DNA of 64,000 bases from NCBI GenBank assembly GCA_014898425.1, contig RCSZ01000003.1, positions 2,666,001-2,730,000 of the forward strand, in the 5' to 3' direction. The notes beneath the pieces were generated by a model. That model worked only from the letters and a program-made list of their open reading frames with translations, had not been told where the DNA came from and ran no database searches. The translations under genes and the position numbers were made by a program. The stretch's first letter is position 1. Each line of letters opens with the position of its first letter. Shown one piece after another: positions 1-13,909 of this stretch. This stretch comes from Botryotinia globosa (taxonomy: Eukaryota; Ascomycota; Leotiomycetes; Helotiales; Sclerotiniaceae).

Positions 1-155
1 TAGTTATACTTGAATAGTGCTTTTATTATACTAAAAGTATACATATTATATCCATTTAGAAGTATAATTTAGATATTATATTCCAACTGAATATGATACA
101 ATATAGAATAATATAGAAGTATTATAAAGAATTTTTAATTGTATCATTAAGATAG
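1..155 (-). repeat. Left LTR of outer copia element (possibly truncated by window edge)
   Basis: It aligns with 13,623-13,775 along its length, including the shared stretch around positions 85-110 (actgaatatgatacaatata here). Differences are mostly transitions, as expected from RIP. Confidence 0.6.
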
Positions 156-905
156 AATATATATATAATATTCTAATTAAAAATAATAGTATATTAATAA
201 ATATTAGTTTCATTATTTTCAATATAAATAAATTAAATTAGATTTCAAAAAATATTCAAATCGAATAATAAGAATTATATATATATATAATAAATATTAT
301 ATCAAAATGATTTAAAAGATTTAAAATTTAAACGTTTTGTTATAATCTTATTCTAAAAATTCTTTAAGTTTTTATTTTCAACTTTGTTCATAATATTTTT
401 ATAAAATCCTTTAAACAATATAATCTTTAGGAAATCTAAAAATTAGATTTCATAAAAAGACATAATTTTAAAGTCTAAAAAATATATGTTTTTTTAATAA
501 ATTATAGGAATCAAATTATTCTATTAAACTTTATTATATATATATCAAAACTAAAATTGATATTTCCAATAATATTAATATATTTATAAAAAAGGGGTAT
601 TGTTAATTTTTATATAATTTTTATTATCATATTCATATTTTTTATTAAAATCAAAATAAAAAGATTAAGAAATTACATTAATTTATTTTGAAATCTAATA
701 ATCCATTAATTCTATATATAAAAATTATCTTTTGATTTTTTTTTTCAGAAGAATATTATTTATTGTATAATTGATGTAAATCTTAATTTTTAGAATTATA
801 TATTATATATTCAAGAAATTATTGAAATTTTAATTCTATAGGTTTTTGAAATGAAAAGTTATACTAAGATATATAGATTATTTTATTTTATATTTTCATA
901 TCTTC

Positions 906-1072
906 ACATTTTTACATTTTTACATTTTTACATTTTTACATTTTTACATTTTTACATTTTTACATTTTTACATTTTACATTTTTACATTTTTACATTTTT
1001 ACATTTTTACATTTTTACATTTTTACATTTTTACATTTTTACATTTTTACATTTTTACATTTTTACATTTTT
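906..1072 (+). repeat. 8-bp minisatellite, unit acattttt
   Basis: About 20-21 head-to-tail copies of acattttt are present, with a single 7-bp unit near 970-977. The 76-residue open frame across it is a by-product of the repeat (FTFLHFYI periodicity) and not a gene. Confidence 0.95.
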
Positions 1073-1914
1073 AAATTTTAATATTCTTTATCTTCACTTT
1101 CACTTTTTATTTATTCAATTATGTTTACTAGAATATAATAATTATAATTATAAGATTATAAAAAAAAGAGATTGTAACAATCATGAATAATATCATTATA
1201 TTCTTTATATTAATTGTAATTAATATTATAATTATTATAGATATTTGAAAGATATCTTATTTGTTGATCAAATTTATTATAAAATATTACAAAATATTTA
1301 TACTAATTGAAGGTTTATCTCCTTAATAATCTTGTCGCTTGTAAGGGCCGAAGGTATATAAACAAAAAAAAAGAGAATCTTGTTTAGTGAAACTTGATTC
1401 TAATGATTTTATCGATTATAATGATTTTTTGATTTTTTTCATATTGTAATTATAATATAAATCCTTAGAGTTTTCTTAATAAAAATTTTTAAATTAGATT
1501 ATTTCAATTAGAACGAATTGAATAGGAAGAAAAGAAAAGTAATAATTATATAAAAGAAGTTAAGAGTTCTTAAATAATATAATTTTTATAATATTAATTT
1601 GAAAACTAAGGGTTTTTCAAAGAATTGAAGTTTAAATAGTATAATAATTAAAGTTTATATAATCAATCAAAAGAGGATTATATTAAATATAATAGATTTA
1701 ATATTAATAGAAATTATTTTAATATTATAGTTTTCATGGTTTAGTAGTATAATTATTGATTTGATGTGATTTGATTTCTAAAAATCTACATAAAATTGTA
1801 AAATCTGAATAAAATTGAGAAATCTGCATAAAATTAAAAAGTCTGAATAAAATTAGAAAATCTGAATAAAATTAAAAAATCTAAATGAAATTATAAAAAA
1901 AGCAATATAATGAA

Positions 1915-2040
1915 GTAAACCGACTTTGCCTGCAAGCCTTCAATATAATTTCTTTTTTAGATTTTTATAATTATAAATATAACTATATAACACTTCCTCA
2001 AAAAACAAGAGGTCCGGGGGCTCGCAAGCCCCTGATAATT
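1915..2040. other. Short GC-retaining patch with a perfect hairpin in the AT-rich block
   Basis: Within otherwise strongly AT-rich DNA this patch keeps G and C. It contains ggggct-cgca-agcccc (near 2,014-2,029), a 6-bp stem with a 4-nt loop. Its origin is unknown; it may be the end of a small element inserted between the copia RNase H region and the left LTR. Confidence 0.4.
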
Positions 2041-4489
2041 ATAATAAATCAAATATTTAGGAATATGAAAAGTATTAAATCTTTTAAATTTGAAAACTAA
2101 TTTTTATTAATTAATAAATTTCTTTTTTATTATTTAACATTCAGATTCCTTCATTCATTATTGTTCATTCATTATTGTTTAGTTTTATTAATGCGATGAA
2201 TTTAGTTTTATATATTTTTCTTATTTTATATAAATACTTATAATTACAAATTCTTAATTTTTTTGATTATTTATAATTCTTCATAATAAACTTTAGCTTT
2301 ACTATTTTATATTCTTTAAAAGAAATCCTATATACTTATATAGTATTTTTCAAAAATTTCTAAAGAATAAATATTTAGTAATTACTCTTTCAATAATTAT
2401 TAAATGTTTAATATTAGGATATAATAATGTTAAGTTTATAAAATATAAAACCTCTTCTAGATATTAGGACTTTATATTATTATATCATGAAATCATTTTG
2501 TAATTAAATAATTCGAAATAATTAAATTATTGAATACTATATAATTAAAATAATTTTTACGATTATTTCGCTAATTTGAATTAAAAATATATTCGTTTTG
2601 ATTTTTGATTTTATTATATATAAGTTTTTAAATTCATAAATAATGATTGATTTATTTATTATTGTATTAAATAAATATCTATTTAAAGTATTAAAAATAT
2701 ATAATATTATTAATATTGATTAATTAAATAATTGTTTTTATAATTTGAAAATTATAAAAATAAAAATGAAAGAGTAAAATCGGGAATTATTTATATGATA
2801 TAACTTTGAGAATTAAAGTTTTATTAAAATTTTAGAAATTAACAGAATAAGATTTGATTATCATAAAATTGAGATATTGCAAATTAAAAGATAAAAAAAA
2901 GATAAGAAATCAATTTAAAATAAAATATCTGAAATAAATATTGGAATTAAATTACATTTATTAGAATTATAAACATTTATATATTTAAAATTCAAAATTG
3001 AAATTTATTTTTTGAAGATTCAATTACTATGATTGATTCTATAATTATCATATATTAATTATTAATTTACCTATATACATTTCTAAATTGTTTTAGATTT
3101 TGTTATGTAGATTATTTAATATATCAATTTAAAATATATTATAATATATTAAAATATATATATTCAAATATTATTTAGAAATCAAATATAATAACAATAT
3201 TATTTATATACAAAACATTATGCAAATATTATTCAAATATTATTAAAGAATATTTATATTATATTCAAAATCAAATATTATAGATTTACTATATTCTATT
3301 AAAATATTATACTTACAATTCTAGTATTATATAAATATAATAAAAATACTATAACCTATACTTATAGCTGCTATTAAGATAATTAAGAATTTGTATTGAA
3401 ATGAGTCACAGTGAGGAATGAATTGATTGAATTTAGGGCATAGTTTATTGTATTGTAGTTTTGATTAAAGAGAGATTAGAATATAATTGTACCTTCTATA
3501 AGGTGTGATTATTTTTTAAATTGATACTAGTATTAATTAGGTTATAATATTAATATTATAGAAACTAAATATTTTTAATATATTCTTTAGTTTGTAATAT
3601 AAATGGTATTTGATTTCATTTTGAATTTTTGAAAGGTATATATAATTTCCTTTTTGTATTATATATATTTTAATATTTATTTGATTTTTTAGATATTCTT
3701 TGTTTTATATCTTTTTTATTATTTTAATATATATTGTTGTTATTGATATATATATTTTGGATAGTTAATAAATAGATTATACTATTTTGAATTCTATTTA
3801 TATATAACATTTCAATAAATTTTGTATATTTGATTAATAAGAATAATTTTGTAAATTTATTAATTTTTTATTGATCGATTAATATGAATCAGAGATTTAT
3901 ATCATTCTAAATTATTTGCTTATAAACATAATAATATTTCATTATTATATATTTAATTCGTTAATGAATTTCTAAATTTTGAATAAATATTAAACTACTC
4001 TAATTATCACCAATAATCTTAATCTTTTCAATTCCTGAATATTTGTAATCTAATTTTGTTAATCCTTCAAGGAATTATTTAATTCATAATATCTTTATAA
4101 TAATTTTACACAAATCTTAATATTCTAATCCAATAAAACTCAAAATAATAATAAATTATTTCTTTGATTATATAAAAACTACTTTTCTACATATATAGAA
4201 AATATATCCAAATATATTTTTTCTAATAAAAAAATCTCTAATATAATTAGAATTTCTATATCTTTTAAAAATAACTATTTATACTACCATTATAAATGAT
4301 AATATAATTAATTGTATTGATTAGATTTTTGAAAATAAAATAATAATATTTTGTATAAAGTGAGAAGAAATTAATAAAAAAACGATATTAAATACTTATA
4401 TTATATATAATATCAAAATAAATATAAAGAAAATTGATTGATTCAATTTTAGATTAATATAAAGCCATAAATTATACTTTTATAATTCC

Positions 4490-4776
4490 TTCAAATGGAA
4501 TTATGTCTTTAATTATATTAGCCGATATTGGAATCGATTTAATCTTATAATATTCAAAGCCAAATTTTCGAAGAATTTTCTAAATATAGATATCCTAATA
4601 TAATATAATCATTTTGACTACTAGATTTTGATCAATCCTAATACTAAGAAAATAAGAGATTAATTCTAGATCCTTTATTTTGAATTTGTTAATAAAATTC
4701 TTTTTAAATATTATATACTTGTTATTTTTATGTATAATAGAAAAGTTATCAATATATATTATAATAATAATCCCAA
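4490..4776 (-). pseudogene. Copia reverse transcriptase relic of the outer element
   Basis: The minus-strand translation, with few stops, gives a run with the copia RT look: a YIDNF segment at the place of the catalytic YVDD/YVDDF motif, then FKIKDLELISYFLSIRID, matching the usual FKIKDLG-x-ISYFLGI block, and IPISANIIKDIIPFEG. The YVDD aspartate changed to asparagine (GAT to AAT) is a G-to-A change typical of RIP. The domain is inactive as it stands. Confidence 0.8.
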
Positions 4777-5819
4777 TGGTTTTGTTAAAATAAATACAAT
4801 TGTTGGTTTTTATTAAATTGAAATCTAATTTGAAAAGAGTATATTTTCAAATCTTTTGCTATTAATATAAAGTTTATTTTAAACTATAAAAGCCTTAATT
4901 AATTGATTAATTCAAATAATTTCATTAAGGTTTTTTTTAATTGTTTATAAGTTATATTGTTTTATTTCTAACAAAAAGATAATTCGATATATATAAATAA
5001 ATCATTAGATATTTCAGTGTTTTGAAATATTATAACTATATTCATTTGGAATATTTATAAATTATATTTTTTAATAACTACTATAATAATCTTCCATAAT
5101 GTATTCTTATATATACCTATAAAAGTTTGTTGAAATCCTAATTATAATATTATTCGAAATCTCAGACAATCTAATAACTCTTATATTTCATTATTTTACT
5201 TTCTTTGTTACATTTATATTTATATATAATCTTTCTATACAAAATCTTTTATTTATAGATATCGGATTTTTTATTTAATTTGAAAGTATTGTTTTTGAGA
5301 ATAGATTTATATTTTTTCTTAATGAATTCGATTTATTGATTTTTATCTTATAATCTTATAGTTTTATCAAAAGATTTAGAATTGTTATTTAAATCATTTG
5401 TAATTGTTATATAAACACTAAATATTGTAATATAATATTATTATAAAGTAAATGATATAAAATCTTTGTTATTTTTCTTTTTCTTTTTAAAATCCTTAAA
5501 CCAACCGCAACTGTGCTTAAATTCAAATAATAATATTTCATTCTTTTTTGCTTAATTGAATGAATCTTCACTTATAATTTCAATAAAGTTATCAATTATA
5601 TTAAATTGATTATTAATATTAATAATTAGTTTATCCAACTATATATAAATAAATTATCCATAAATATCAAATTCTTAATTATTTTTGTTAATAGTACTAT
5701 CCTCCTTGATTTGATAGTTATTAATACTATTAGAATTTATTAATAAATCTAATTTATCAAATTATATATTTAAAGATCACACTATTCTATTTAATATATA
5801 ATTTGATATAAATATCTTA

Positions 5820-6000
5820 TAAATATACTTGTTTTTGAAACTAATCAAAATACTTTTTTTGTATAAGATATAAATCTCTGATTTGTGATTCTATACTCTT
5901 TTGAAATATATATATAAACAATACTATCTAGTATATACAAATAAGAGATATCAAATTGATTATCAATATCAGATCAAATTTGATTTTTATAAATCTTATA
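5820..6000 (-). pseudogene. Copia integrase C-terminal region relic of the outer element
   Basis: The minus-strand translation contains a segment like LRILGSIVYIHIPKEYRITNQRF followed by a degenerate LVGF-type stretch. This is the region that follows the copia integrase core (the G-x-x-AYV-x-IPKE-x-R-x-K block). It lies between the nested insertion and the RT relic, in the expected order. Confidence 0.6.
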
Positions 6001-6565
6001 TATTATAATACCCTCTAATAATATACAAATAATAATATAATTTATAACATAAATTATATCTCTTAAAATCTTAATAAAAGAATGGAATATTTATTTTTAT
6101 AAAGATTAAATAAACTTTCTTTAAAACAATTTAAATTGATTATTCTAAGATTCCATTTGGATTAGGGATATATAATATTGTAAGTTTTAAATAAAAGTTT
6201 GAATTTGTAATCGTTTGATTAAATTTAAAATAATCATATTTGTTTTCTCTATTAAACCTTTATATAAGAATTATAATATTATATTATATTTTTATATACT
6301 TATCTATAAATTGAACCATCTTTTTAATATCTTTTTTTTCTTTATATATAAATATTATATATTTCTAAATATCTTTATTCAAAAATAGTATTATATATTC
6401 ATAATTAGTGAGATTTATAGAGTATATTTTAATAATATTGATATTTATATATTCGAAAGGATAAATTATATAATTATTAACTATCTTTCTTTTTGATTAA
6501 TGAGATTTATTTAGTTTATATAGTTTGTATATATCTAGTTTCTTTTTGGAGAAACCCTTTATATA

Positions 6566-6800
6566 TGTTGGTTCGAGAAGGATACGGAAGATGTAGTACC
6601 CATATATAGTATAAATCCTATATATCTAATTGTATTCTATCTAAAAAGCTAGTTAAATAGGAAAATAGTAAACCTTATATAAGTGCTATTAAAAAAGCTA
6701 GTTTTTTTATATCTGTTTAATTCCTTTAATATAATAATCTTTGTATTAAAATCATTTTCTTGAAATAAATTCCTTATAAATGAATTCCTTTATTTATATA
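6566..6800. repeat. LTR (left) of nested copia
   Basis: This is a direct copy of 12,183-12,418. It keeps more G/C at its start (tgttggttcgagaaggatac) than the right LTR does. Confidence 0.8.
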
Positions 6801-8159
6801 CTCGAAACTCTTTTTTATAATTTCAATACAATGATTTTTTATTAAATAGAATTAATCTTTTTCTTACACTTTTTTCATCTATTTCATTACTTTGATATTA
6901 ATTTTATTCATATCAATCAAATTAATTAGAATCTAGTATAACTTTTCTTTTATTATTATATCAATTAGATTAATCAAATTATCGATCTATACAATTTTAA
7001 TAATCTCTTTTCTTTTATAAAATTAATATAATATTATAATATCGATTATTAATCTTTTTTTATTAATTATATTTAGTTTGATAAATAAATTATATAACGA
7101 TTTCGAATTAATATATAAAACTAATAGAATCTTTTTATTAAGAATAATATTGATTGTTGAAGTGATTATTATATTGATATCGAATCCCTAAACTAATTTA
7201 TATAATTTAAATATTAAAATATTAAATATAACTTTTTTATATTTAATAAATAACTAATAAATAATATTAGTATTATTATATTTATTTATTATAATAATGA
7301 TATAATTTATTTGAAATAAATAGTTTTTATTATTTGTAAAAGAGATATTTGTAAAATAATAATCTTAAATAAATTTAGATTGAATAATATATAGTTCAAT
7401 TCTTTAATAAAATTCTTTTTTTGTTATTTGATATATTTATTTAATATTGTAATATCATTTTTATTGGATTATATTGTTTGTATAATTATTGAAAAATCGA
7501 AAGATATTTTAGATTGATATATTATTATAATGTATATTTTATAGGCTTATTATATAATATATTAATTATATATAAAAGCATATTTTTGGATTTTGTTATA
7601 TATTTTATAAATATTTATAAGCTTTATAAAAAGAAATTATAGATTATCATATTGATTCTTCTAATTGAAATAAATATTATTGTTTTGAAATATAAAAGTG
7701 ATATTATTGAATCTTAATAAATAATTATAAATTAGTTCCTTACGATTTTTAATTATAAAATCGATTTGTTTAAATTACTCATCCTCAACCTATATAAATA
7801 TATTATCTTCTATAATAAATATATTATCTATTTGTAATTCTATAATACTAAATCCAATCCTTTTATTATTAATATATAAAAGATAAAAATTATATATGAA
7901 TTATTATATCTTAAGTTTCTTATAATAATAAATATAATATATTCAAACTAATAGTTTTTTATTTCTAAAATATTATATAATAGTTTAATAATAAATAGTA
8001 TGATATAAATTAAATATATATCTAAATAATATTTCAAATATATATATTTATATTATCTTTTTAAATATTTATAATTAATAAGGTTAAAATATATCAATAT
8101 GATTATTGAATTATTAATAATTTTATTAAAACAATTATTTTATTGATATTATTATATAT

Positions 8160-8330
8160 TTAAATAACTAATCTCGATTTACAGAATTCGATATCTATTT
8201 CTTTATTTTTGATTTCATTAATAAATTATAATTTAAAAATATATATACTCAAAGGAATATTTATCAAGAATACAATCTCGAATATATTTTTAATTATCAA
8301 TCCATTAATCTCTTTTTTCCTGAATTCTTT
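8160..8330 (-). pseudogene. Copia reverse transcriptase N-terminal relic of nested element
   Basis: The minus-strand translation reads KKEINGLIIKNIFEIV, then IYIFKL-(stop)-FINEIKNK, then IEFCKSRLVI. This matches the start of fungal copia RT domains (E-I-x-GL-x-x-x-G-x-F, a conserved RIF-x-SR segment, then KSRLV). One stop falls where a CGA or CAA codon is expected. Confidence 0.7.
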
Positions 8331-11139
8331 ATATATAATCAATTTCTTGAAATTAATAATAAAGTAATCAGAATATTGATTTTATATATAAAGTCGAATC
8401 TAAGATATAATTATTTCTAAAAAAGATATTAATATAAATATCTAATTGTTTTTGAATAAATTCAAAAAGGATTTTTTAAGATTTGTAATATATATAATTG
8501 ATATATCAAAAACAAATAATCTAATTTTATCAGATTTTAATAAAATTCTTTTATATTTATTAAAATAATCCGGAATATCAAGATTTAGAATATAATCGAT
8601 TTAATTAATTTGATTAATTTGATTAATTTGATTAATTTAATTGATTTAATTGATTTAATAATAAGACTTTATTAATATAAATCTGAATTTCATAGGTTTA
8701 TAAGATAAGCTAAATATATGTATCTTATCGTTTATATCAAGGAATAGAAAAAAATCTTTTTATTCTTCTAAAATAATATTATTACTTTCTTTTTAAATTA
8801 ATATGTTACTATTTAATAATAAATTATGAAGTATAATAATTGAAGATTTATTATATATATTTGTAGTTTCTTATATTTTTATAAAACTATAAATCTTACA
8901 AACCTTTATTATAATCTTTGAGATTACTATTATTCATTATAAAATAATTAATATTAAAAGATCATTTTCAATAAAATAAAATAAATATTAAAAACAAATA
9001 GAATAAATATTAATCTATTCAATCCTACAATATTATTAATAGCTTTTATAATTATTTAAAATACAGAAACTTTATCAATATTCAAATCACAAGTTTCTTT
9101 GTAAATAATCTTATAAGATCTATATAATAATATATAAAATCTTTTAATAATATTAATTGAATAATAAGCTTTTACAAAAACTATCTTTATTTAAATAAAT
9201 ATTAAACTAATATATCATTGAAAATCTTTTTCAATAAAATTGATATTTATATTATAAATAATATATTCTAATAAATCAATATATATATCAATTCAATATT
9301 TATAAAGCTTATTTTATATATATTTTGTAATTATATTGTTTCATTATTGAATAATTTGAAAATATATAATTTTATTAATAATATATAAAATAGAATTATT
9401 ATTAATATAAAAAACATTGATAAATATTATATGATTGAATTCGAAATTTTTATTAAATAAAGAAAACTGGAATTTATTTAATAACTTATTATAAATCTAA
9501 TAATAATAATTAAACTTTATAAATTATTTGATTATCTTAAAGTTTTTATTATATTTAAAATATTTGAATATTTTATAGAATTTATAGATAAATAAATATT
9601 CAAATCGATAATAAATTTATTATAATTTGATTTTGATAAAATAGTATTTTCTATTATTAATGAAATAATTAATTATATTTTAGATATTAATATTTTATAA
9701 TAAAAATATATAGTTAAATTTTTGATATATAAAATAAACATTTTTGAATATAATAATAATATTTTTAAAATTGTTATATTTGAATTTGAATTTATTTATA
9801 TCTATTAAATAAAATAAAAATAGAATATTAATTTTTAATATATTTTATTTTATATTTCCAAATAAAAGTTTTATATAGAATAAATTAATAAAAAAAGTTA
9901 TTCTAATATCAAACTAAATTATTATTTAATTAGTAATAGTTTTATTGTATTCAATATTCTTAATCTTCTTTTATATTAGATATTAATTATATCCAATAAT
10001 CAATCTATGAATTATTTCTATATCAATTATAATATTGAAAAACTTATTATTATTATATTATTTAATACTTATAATAAATACCTCAATTATTAATATATAA
10101 ATATTTACAATATCATTAAAAATAATTATTATTAATAGATTATTACAAATATTTATTAATATAGAAAATATTCTAGAAATCTGTTAAGAATTATTTATAT
10201 CAATAAAATATTAATTAATAAAATGATAATTATTGCTATTATTTTTTTAATTATTCTTTTATTTAAAATCAATTAGAAATTGATTATATTATTTTACAAA
10301 ACGTTTGTTGTTATATTTATTATATTTAATATAATAATTCGTTTTAAATAAATCTTTTTTTCTCTAAATATATTTATAATATTTATAACTTTCTTTTTCG
10401 TAATTAGAAAAATAACAATTATTCTTATTTTTATCAAATAATATAAAAAGAATTATCTATTAATATATTTATTATAAGGTTTTTGATAAAAAGAATTCGA
10501 AGATTCATTATTATAAAATATTGATTTATAAAAAATGTTTTAATTATAATTTATTTTAAAAATATCTATTGATAAGAATTGATTGTTTTTTTAATCTGAG
10601 TAATTAGATTTGAAATATTTCGAAATACTATTATATATAAACAAGATTTTGATATAATATAATTTTTATATATAATCAAAGGAATTGTATATTGAAAAAA
10701 ATATAAATCTATAATTATTATATTGAATATCTTCTAAAAATTTATATTAGAATTCCTTTTAATATAAATTTTGAAAGAAATATTATTTTATTTAAAAAGT
10801 ATATTCTATTGATATTTAGATTCTTTGAAATTATTGATCATTATAATATATAATTTCTAAAATATATTAAGAAACTAATCTAGATTTATTTGATAATATT
10901 TTCTAATTATATTTGATTATAATTAAAAAGATTATTATTATTATTTCAAATAGTATAAATACTTTATAATAATATTCCTCAAATATAATAATCTTTAGAT
11001 CAAAAGAATTATTAATATTCTTATATCTATTATTATTCTTATAGATTTTTAAAAAATTGATAAAATAATAGTTTTGATTATATTATTTAATATTATAATC
11101 ATTCTTAGAATTAATATAATTGGAATTATTATTATTTTT

Positions 11140-11335
11140 ATTATTATTATTATTTTATTATTTTTATTATTTTTATTATTTTTATTAATATTTCTATTAT
11201 TTCTATTATTTCTATTATTTCTATTATTTCTATTATTTCTATTATTTCTATTATTATTTTTATTATTATTTTTATTATTATTTCAATTATTATTATTGAA
11301 AAATTATTATTATTGAAAAATTATTATTATTATTA
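11140..11335 (+). repeat. Low-complexity TTATTT/TTCTATTAT tandem tract
   Basis: Stretches of ttattt are followed by about ten copies of the 9-bp unit ttctattat and then by attattgaaaaatt repeats. The open frame across it (poly-FLL) is not a gene. It lies inside the nested copia, near the gag end of the minus-strand reading. Confidence 0.9.
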
Positions 11336-12182
11336 TCAAATAATTCTTTATAAATATTTAGATTCCTTATAACTTTATTAGATTTTAATAAAGTTATATA
11401 ACTATTTAGATTATTATTTGAAGGTTTATTAGAAATATTAGTAATATATTTATTTTAAAGTTTTGAATCAAATTTAATAAAGAAATTAATTTATATATCA
11501 AATATAAATAGTTATATTATGATTTAATATTTTCTAAATCATTTTGTAATTTAATTATAATATTTTTTGTATAAAAATATTTTCAAAAGAGTGTTTTCAA
11601 TGTTTATATTGAGATCAATATATATTTTATAATATTGTAAAATTTTATAAAAGTTATATAATATTAGTTTTTCGATATTTCTGAAGAAATATTATTAAAT
11701 AAAATCAAAATTATATATAATTATTTTTTGAAAAGATATATTAATAATCTTTATATTTAAATATATGATTGTTTTATAAAGAAAATAATTATTAATATAG
11801 TATTTGGTTATAACTTTGAATATAAATTCTTTAAAAAACTGTTTAATTATAAAAAGGTTTTTTAAAAAGGAATAATTCTAAAGTTCCTTTTTGAATTTTA
11901 TATCTTTTGGATTCTTTTTTTTTGAATTATATTCAAAGAAGTAAAAGGAGAAGTATTTGTTATATTGTTGTAATTGATTGTAGAGTTCTGTAATAAATCT
12001 ATATTAATATTGCAGAAGGTTTTTGTGATCTGGGGAGTAAATTGTTTGGGTTTAGATTGTTCGAATTGTTTGTTGGCTTTTTTAAAGTTAGTATTATATA
12101 TAATAAAGATGAAAAAAAAAGAATAAGAAAAAGGGTTTAATTTTTCGAATAATTAGTTTAAATTTATAATATTATTAATTAG

Positions 12183-12418
12183 TATTAGTTTGAGGAGGAT
12201 ATAGAAAATATAGTATTTATATATAATATAGATTTTGTATATCTAATTGTATTTTATTTAAAAAATTAATTAAATGGGAAAATAATAGGCCTTATATCAA
12301 TACTATTGAAAGAGCTAGTTTTTTTTTTATTCACTTAATTCCTTCAATATAGTAGCTTTTGTATTGGGGTTATTTCCTTGAAGTGAATTCCCTATAGGTG
12401 AATTCCCTTGTTCACACA
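12183..12418. repeat. LTR (right) of nested copia
   Basis: This is a direct repeat of 6,566-6,800. Shared blocks include the ctaattgtatt run and the agctagttttttt run. It ends near ttcacaca. Confidence 0.8.
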
Positions 12419-12560
12419 ATATTTTTTTTTCAGATAAATCCTTGATAATTCTTTGTGTTTTCTTCATATTTTCTGATAAGAGATGATTGAAATAATGATA
12501 TCAAATTTTTATTAGCTTGTTTATTGTAATTAATGTATATAGAATGATTGGAAAGATACT

Positions 12561-12773
12561 CTATATCTTTGATAAATTTAATATTTGAATATATAGATTA
12601 AAATTGATTTGAAATAGAATATCTCTATTTTTATTATATATAAAATTTGTATTGCTATTATTTTTATTCAATTGTATATAATGGTTGTTTTTGTAAAATC
12701 TAGAAGTTGAGAAACATTTATATAGAAGATTTGGAAAATAAAGAGTTTCAAATAATATAATAGAATTTACCAA
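12561..12773 (-). pseudogene. Copia gag-pre-integrase domain relic of outer element
   Basis: The 70-residue minus-strand frame contains ETLYFPNLLYKCFSTSRF and FIYNKNRDILFQINFN. These match the copia pre-integrase signature (NVLYVP-x-L-x-x-NLLS-x-S) followed by the INFIYN..IIF segment. It lies 5' (minus strand) of the nested insertion, as expected for the outer element. Confidence 0.75.
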
Positions 12774-13622
12774 ATTATTTTGTAAAATATATTTTAAAAC
12801 GATAGATTCTATATTTATAAGAACAATTAGATTGTTTGTAGATATAATTATAAGTTTATCTAATTATTTATTGTTATAATAGAAAGAGTATTGAACAGTT
12901 TGAAAGAATTCAAGAATTATATTTAATCAGAATCTTATAATTCAATGAATTTTGATTATAATCCAAAAAAATTGTTTATTACAAAACCTTACAATAAATT
13001 ACATTCAACACATGATTACCGGATTTCTTCGAATTTAATAATTTTATCGATTTTAAATAAGAAGAATTATAAAATTTAATTAATTTAAGGATATTTATTA
13101 AAAAACTAATTCATCGATTTTCAATATAATTATAAAGTAAAAAGTACAAAATCTAATTGATATAAATATAATATCTTTAATTTCAATATAAAATAATAAT
13201 ATTAAAAATAATAATACCTTTTAAAATAAATTTTAAATGACCTTATACTTTGAAATTCTTTAAAAGAATATAATAAAATTATTAATAGATTATATTAACA
13301 TTAATAGATTATATTATATACTTTTTAAATTTTATACTTATTTTTGTTTTTGAATATTTTAAAATGATTAATGATAAAAGGTTTTTATTAAATATAAAAT
13401 ATAAAGAAAAAAGAATTTTTTTATTTGTTCTTTGTTTTTTAAAGTTATATAGACTTATTAATGATTAAGGGTATTAGGATTTTGTAAATAGATTTGTAAT
13501 TTTGAAAAGATAATTTAGAGTATATTTAATATTAAAAATAAAGTAGTATAGAAATATAAAGAGTAATTTATAATTGATTTGGATTAGAAAGTATTAAGGT
13601 ATTATTAATTTGAGATTTGTTG

Positions 13623-13775
13623 TGTTGGTCTATATGAGCGAATACTTTTATTGAGTTAGGGATATATATACTATATCTAATCAAAACTGTAACTCAAATA
13701 TTATATAATAATTGAATATGATACAATATAAAGTATTATATAGAATTTCCATCTGTATTATTAAGGTAATCAATA
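13623..13775 (-). repeat. Right LTR of outer copia element
   Basis: It begins tgttggtctatatgagcg and aligns with window positions 1-155. It keeps more G/C than the left copy. Confidence 0.65.
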
Positions 13776-13909
13776 TAATTTAAATTTATTAGATTTCATA
13801 TTCTATGTATTTTTTAGATCATATTTATATAATAAAATTAAATTCTGAAAACTTATATCTCTATTACTGTTTTAATAATGATGATAAGTAGTATTATAGA
13901 AAGCTTGAT

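Larger units (their letters stand above)
6566..12418 (-). mobile_element. Complete RIP-decayed Ty1/copia element nested in the outer copia
   Basis: Direct LTRs lie at 6,566-6,800 and 12,183-12,418, of nearly equal length (235 and 236 bp). They begin tgttggttcgag in the left copy and the RIP-altered equivalent tattagtttgag in the right copy. The minus strand at about 8,160-8,330 encodes the start of a copia RT. The flanking pentamers (atata on the left, atatt on the right) are close but not identical, so a target duplication is suggested and not proven. The LTR family differs from that of the outer element and from the copia at 33.8-39.4 kb. Confidence 0.8.
1..13775 (-). mobile_element. RIP-decayed Ty1/copia retrotransposon, interrupted by a nested copia element
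   Basis: Direct repeats of about 150 bp lie at 1-155 and 13,623-13,775. Both share the stretch around gaatatgatacaatata and I read them as the two LTRs. Between them, on the minus strand, copia domains appear in the expected order: gag-pre-integrase (12,561-12,773), a post-integrase remnant (about 5,820-6,000) and reverse transcriptase (about 4,490-4,776). The order is broken only by a second complete element at 6,566-12,418, placed between pre-integrase and integrase. Stops fall where CAA/CAG or TGG codons are expected, which fits RIP. The 3' part (160-3,900) is longer than copia elements normally need, so a further insertion is likely there. The left LTR may be cut by the window edge. Confidence 0.75.

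Noticed and set aside
851..1081. 76-residue open frame
   Set aside because: It is a translation of the 8-bp minisatellite.
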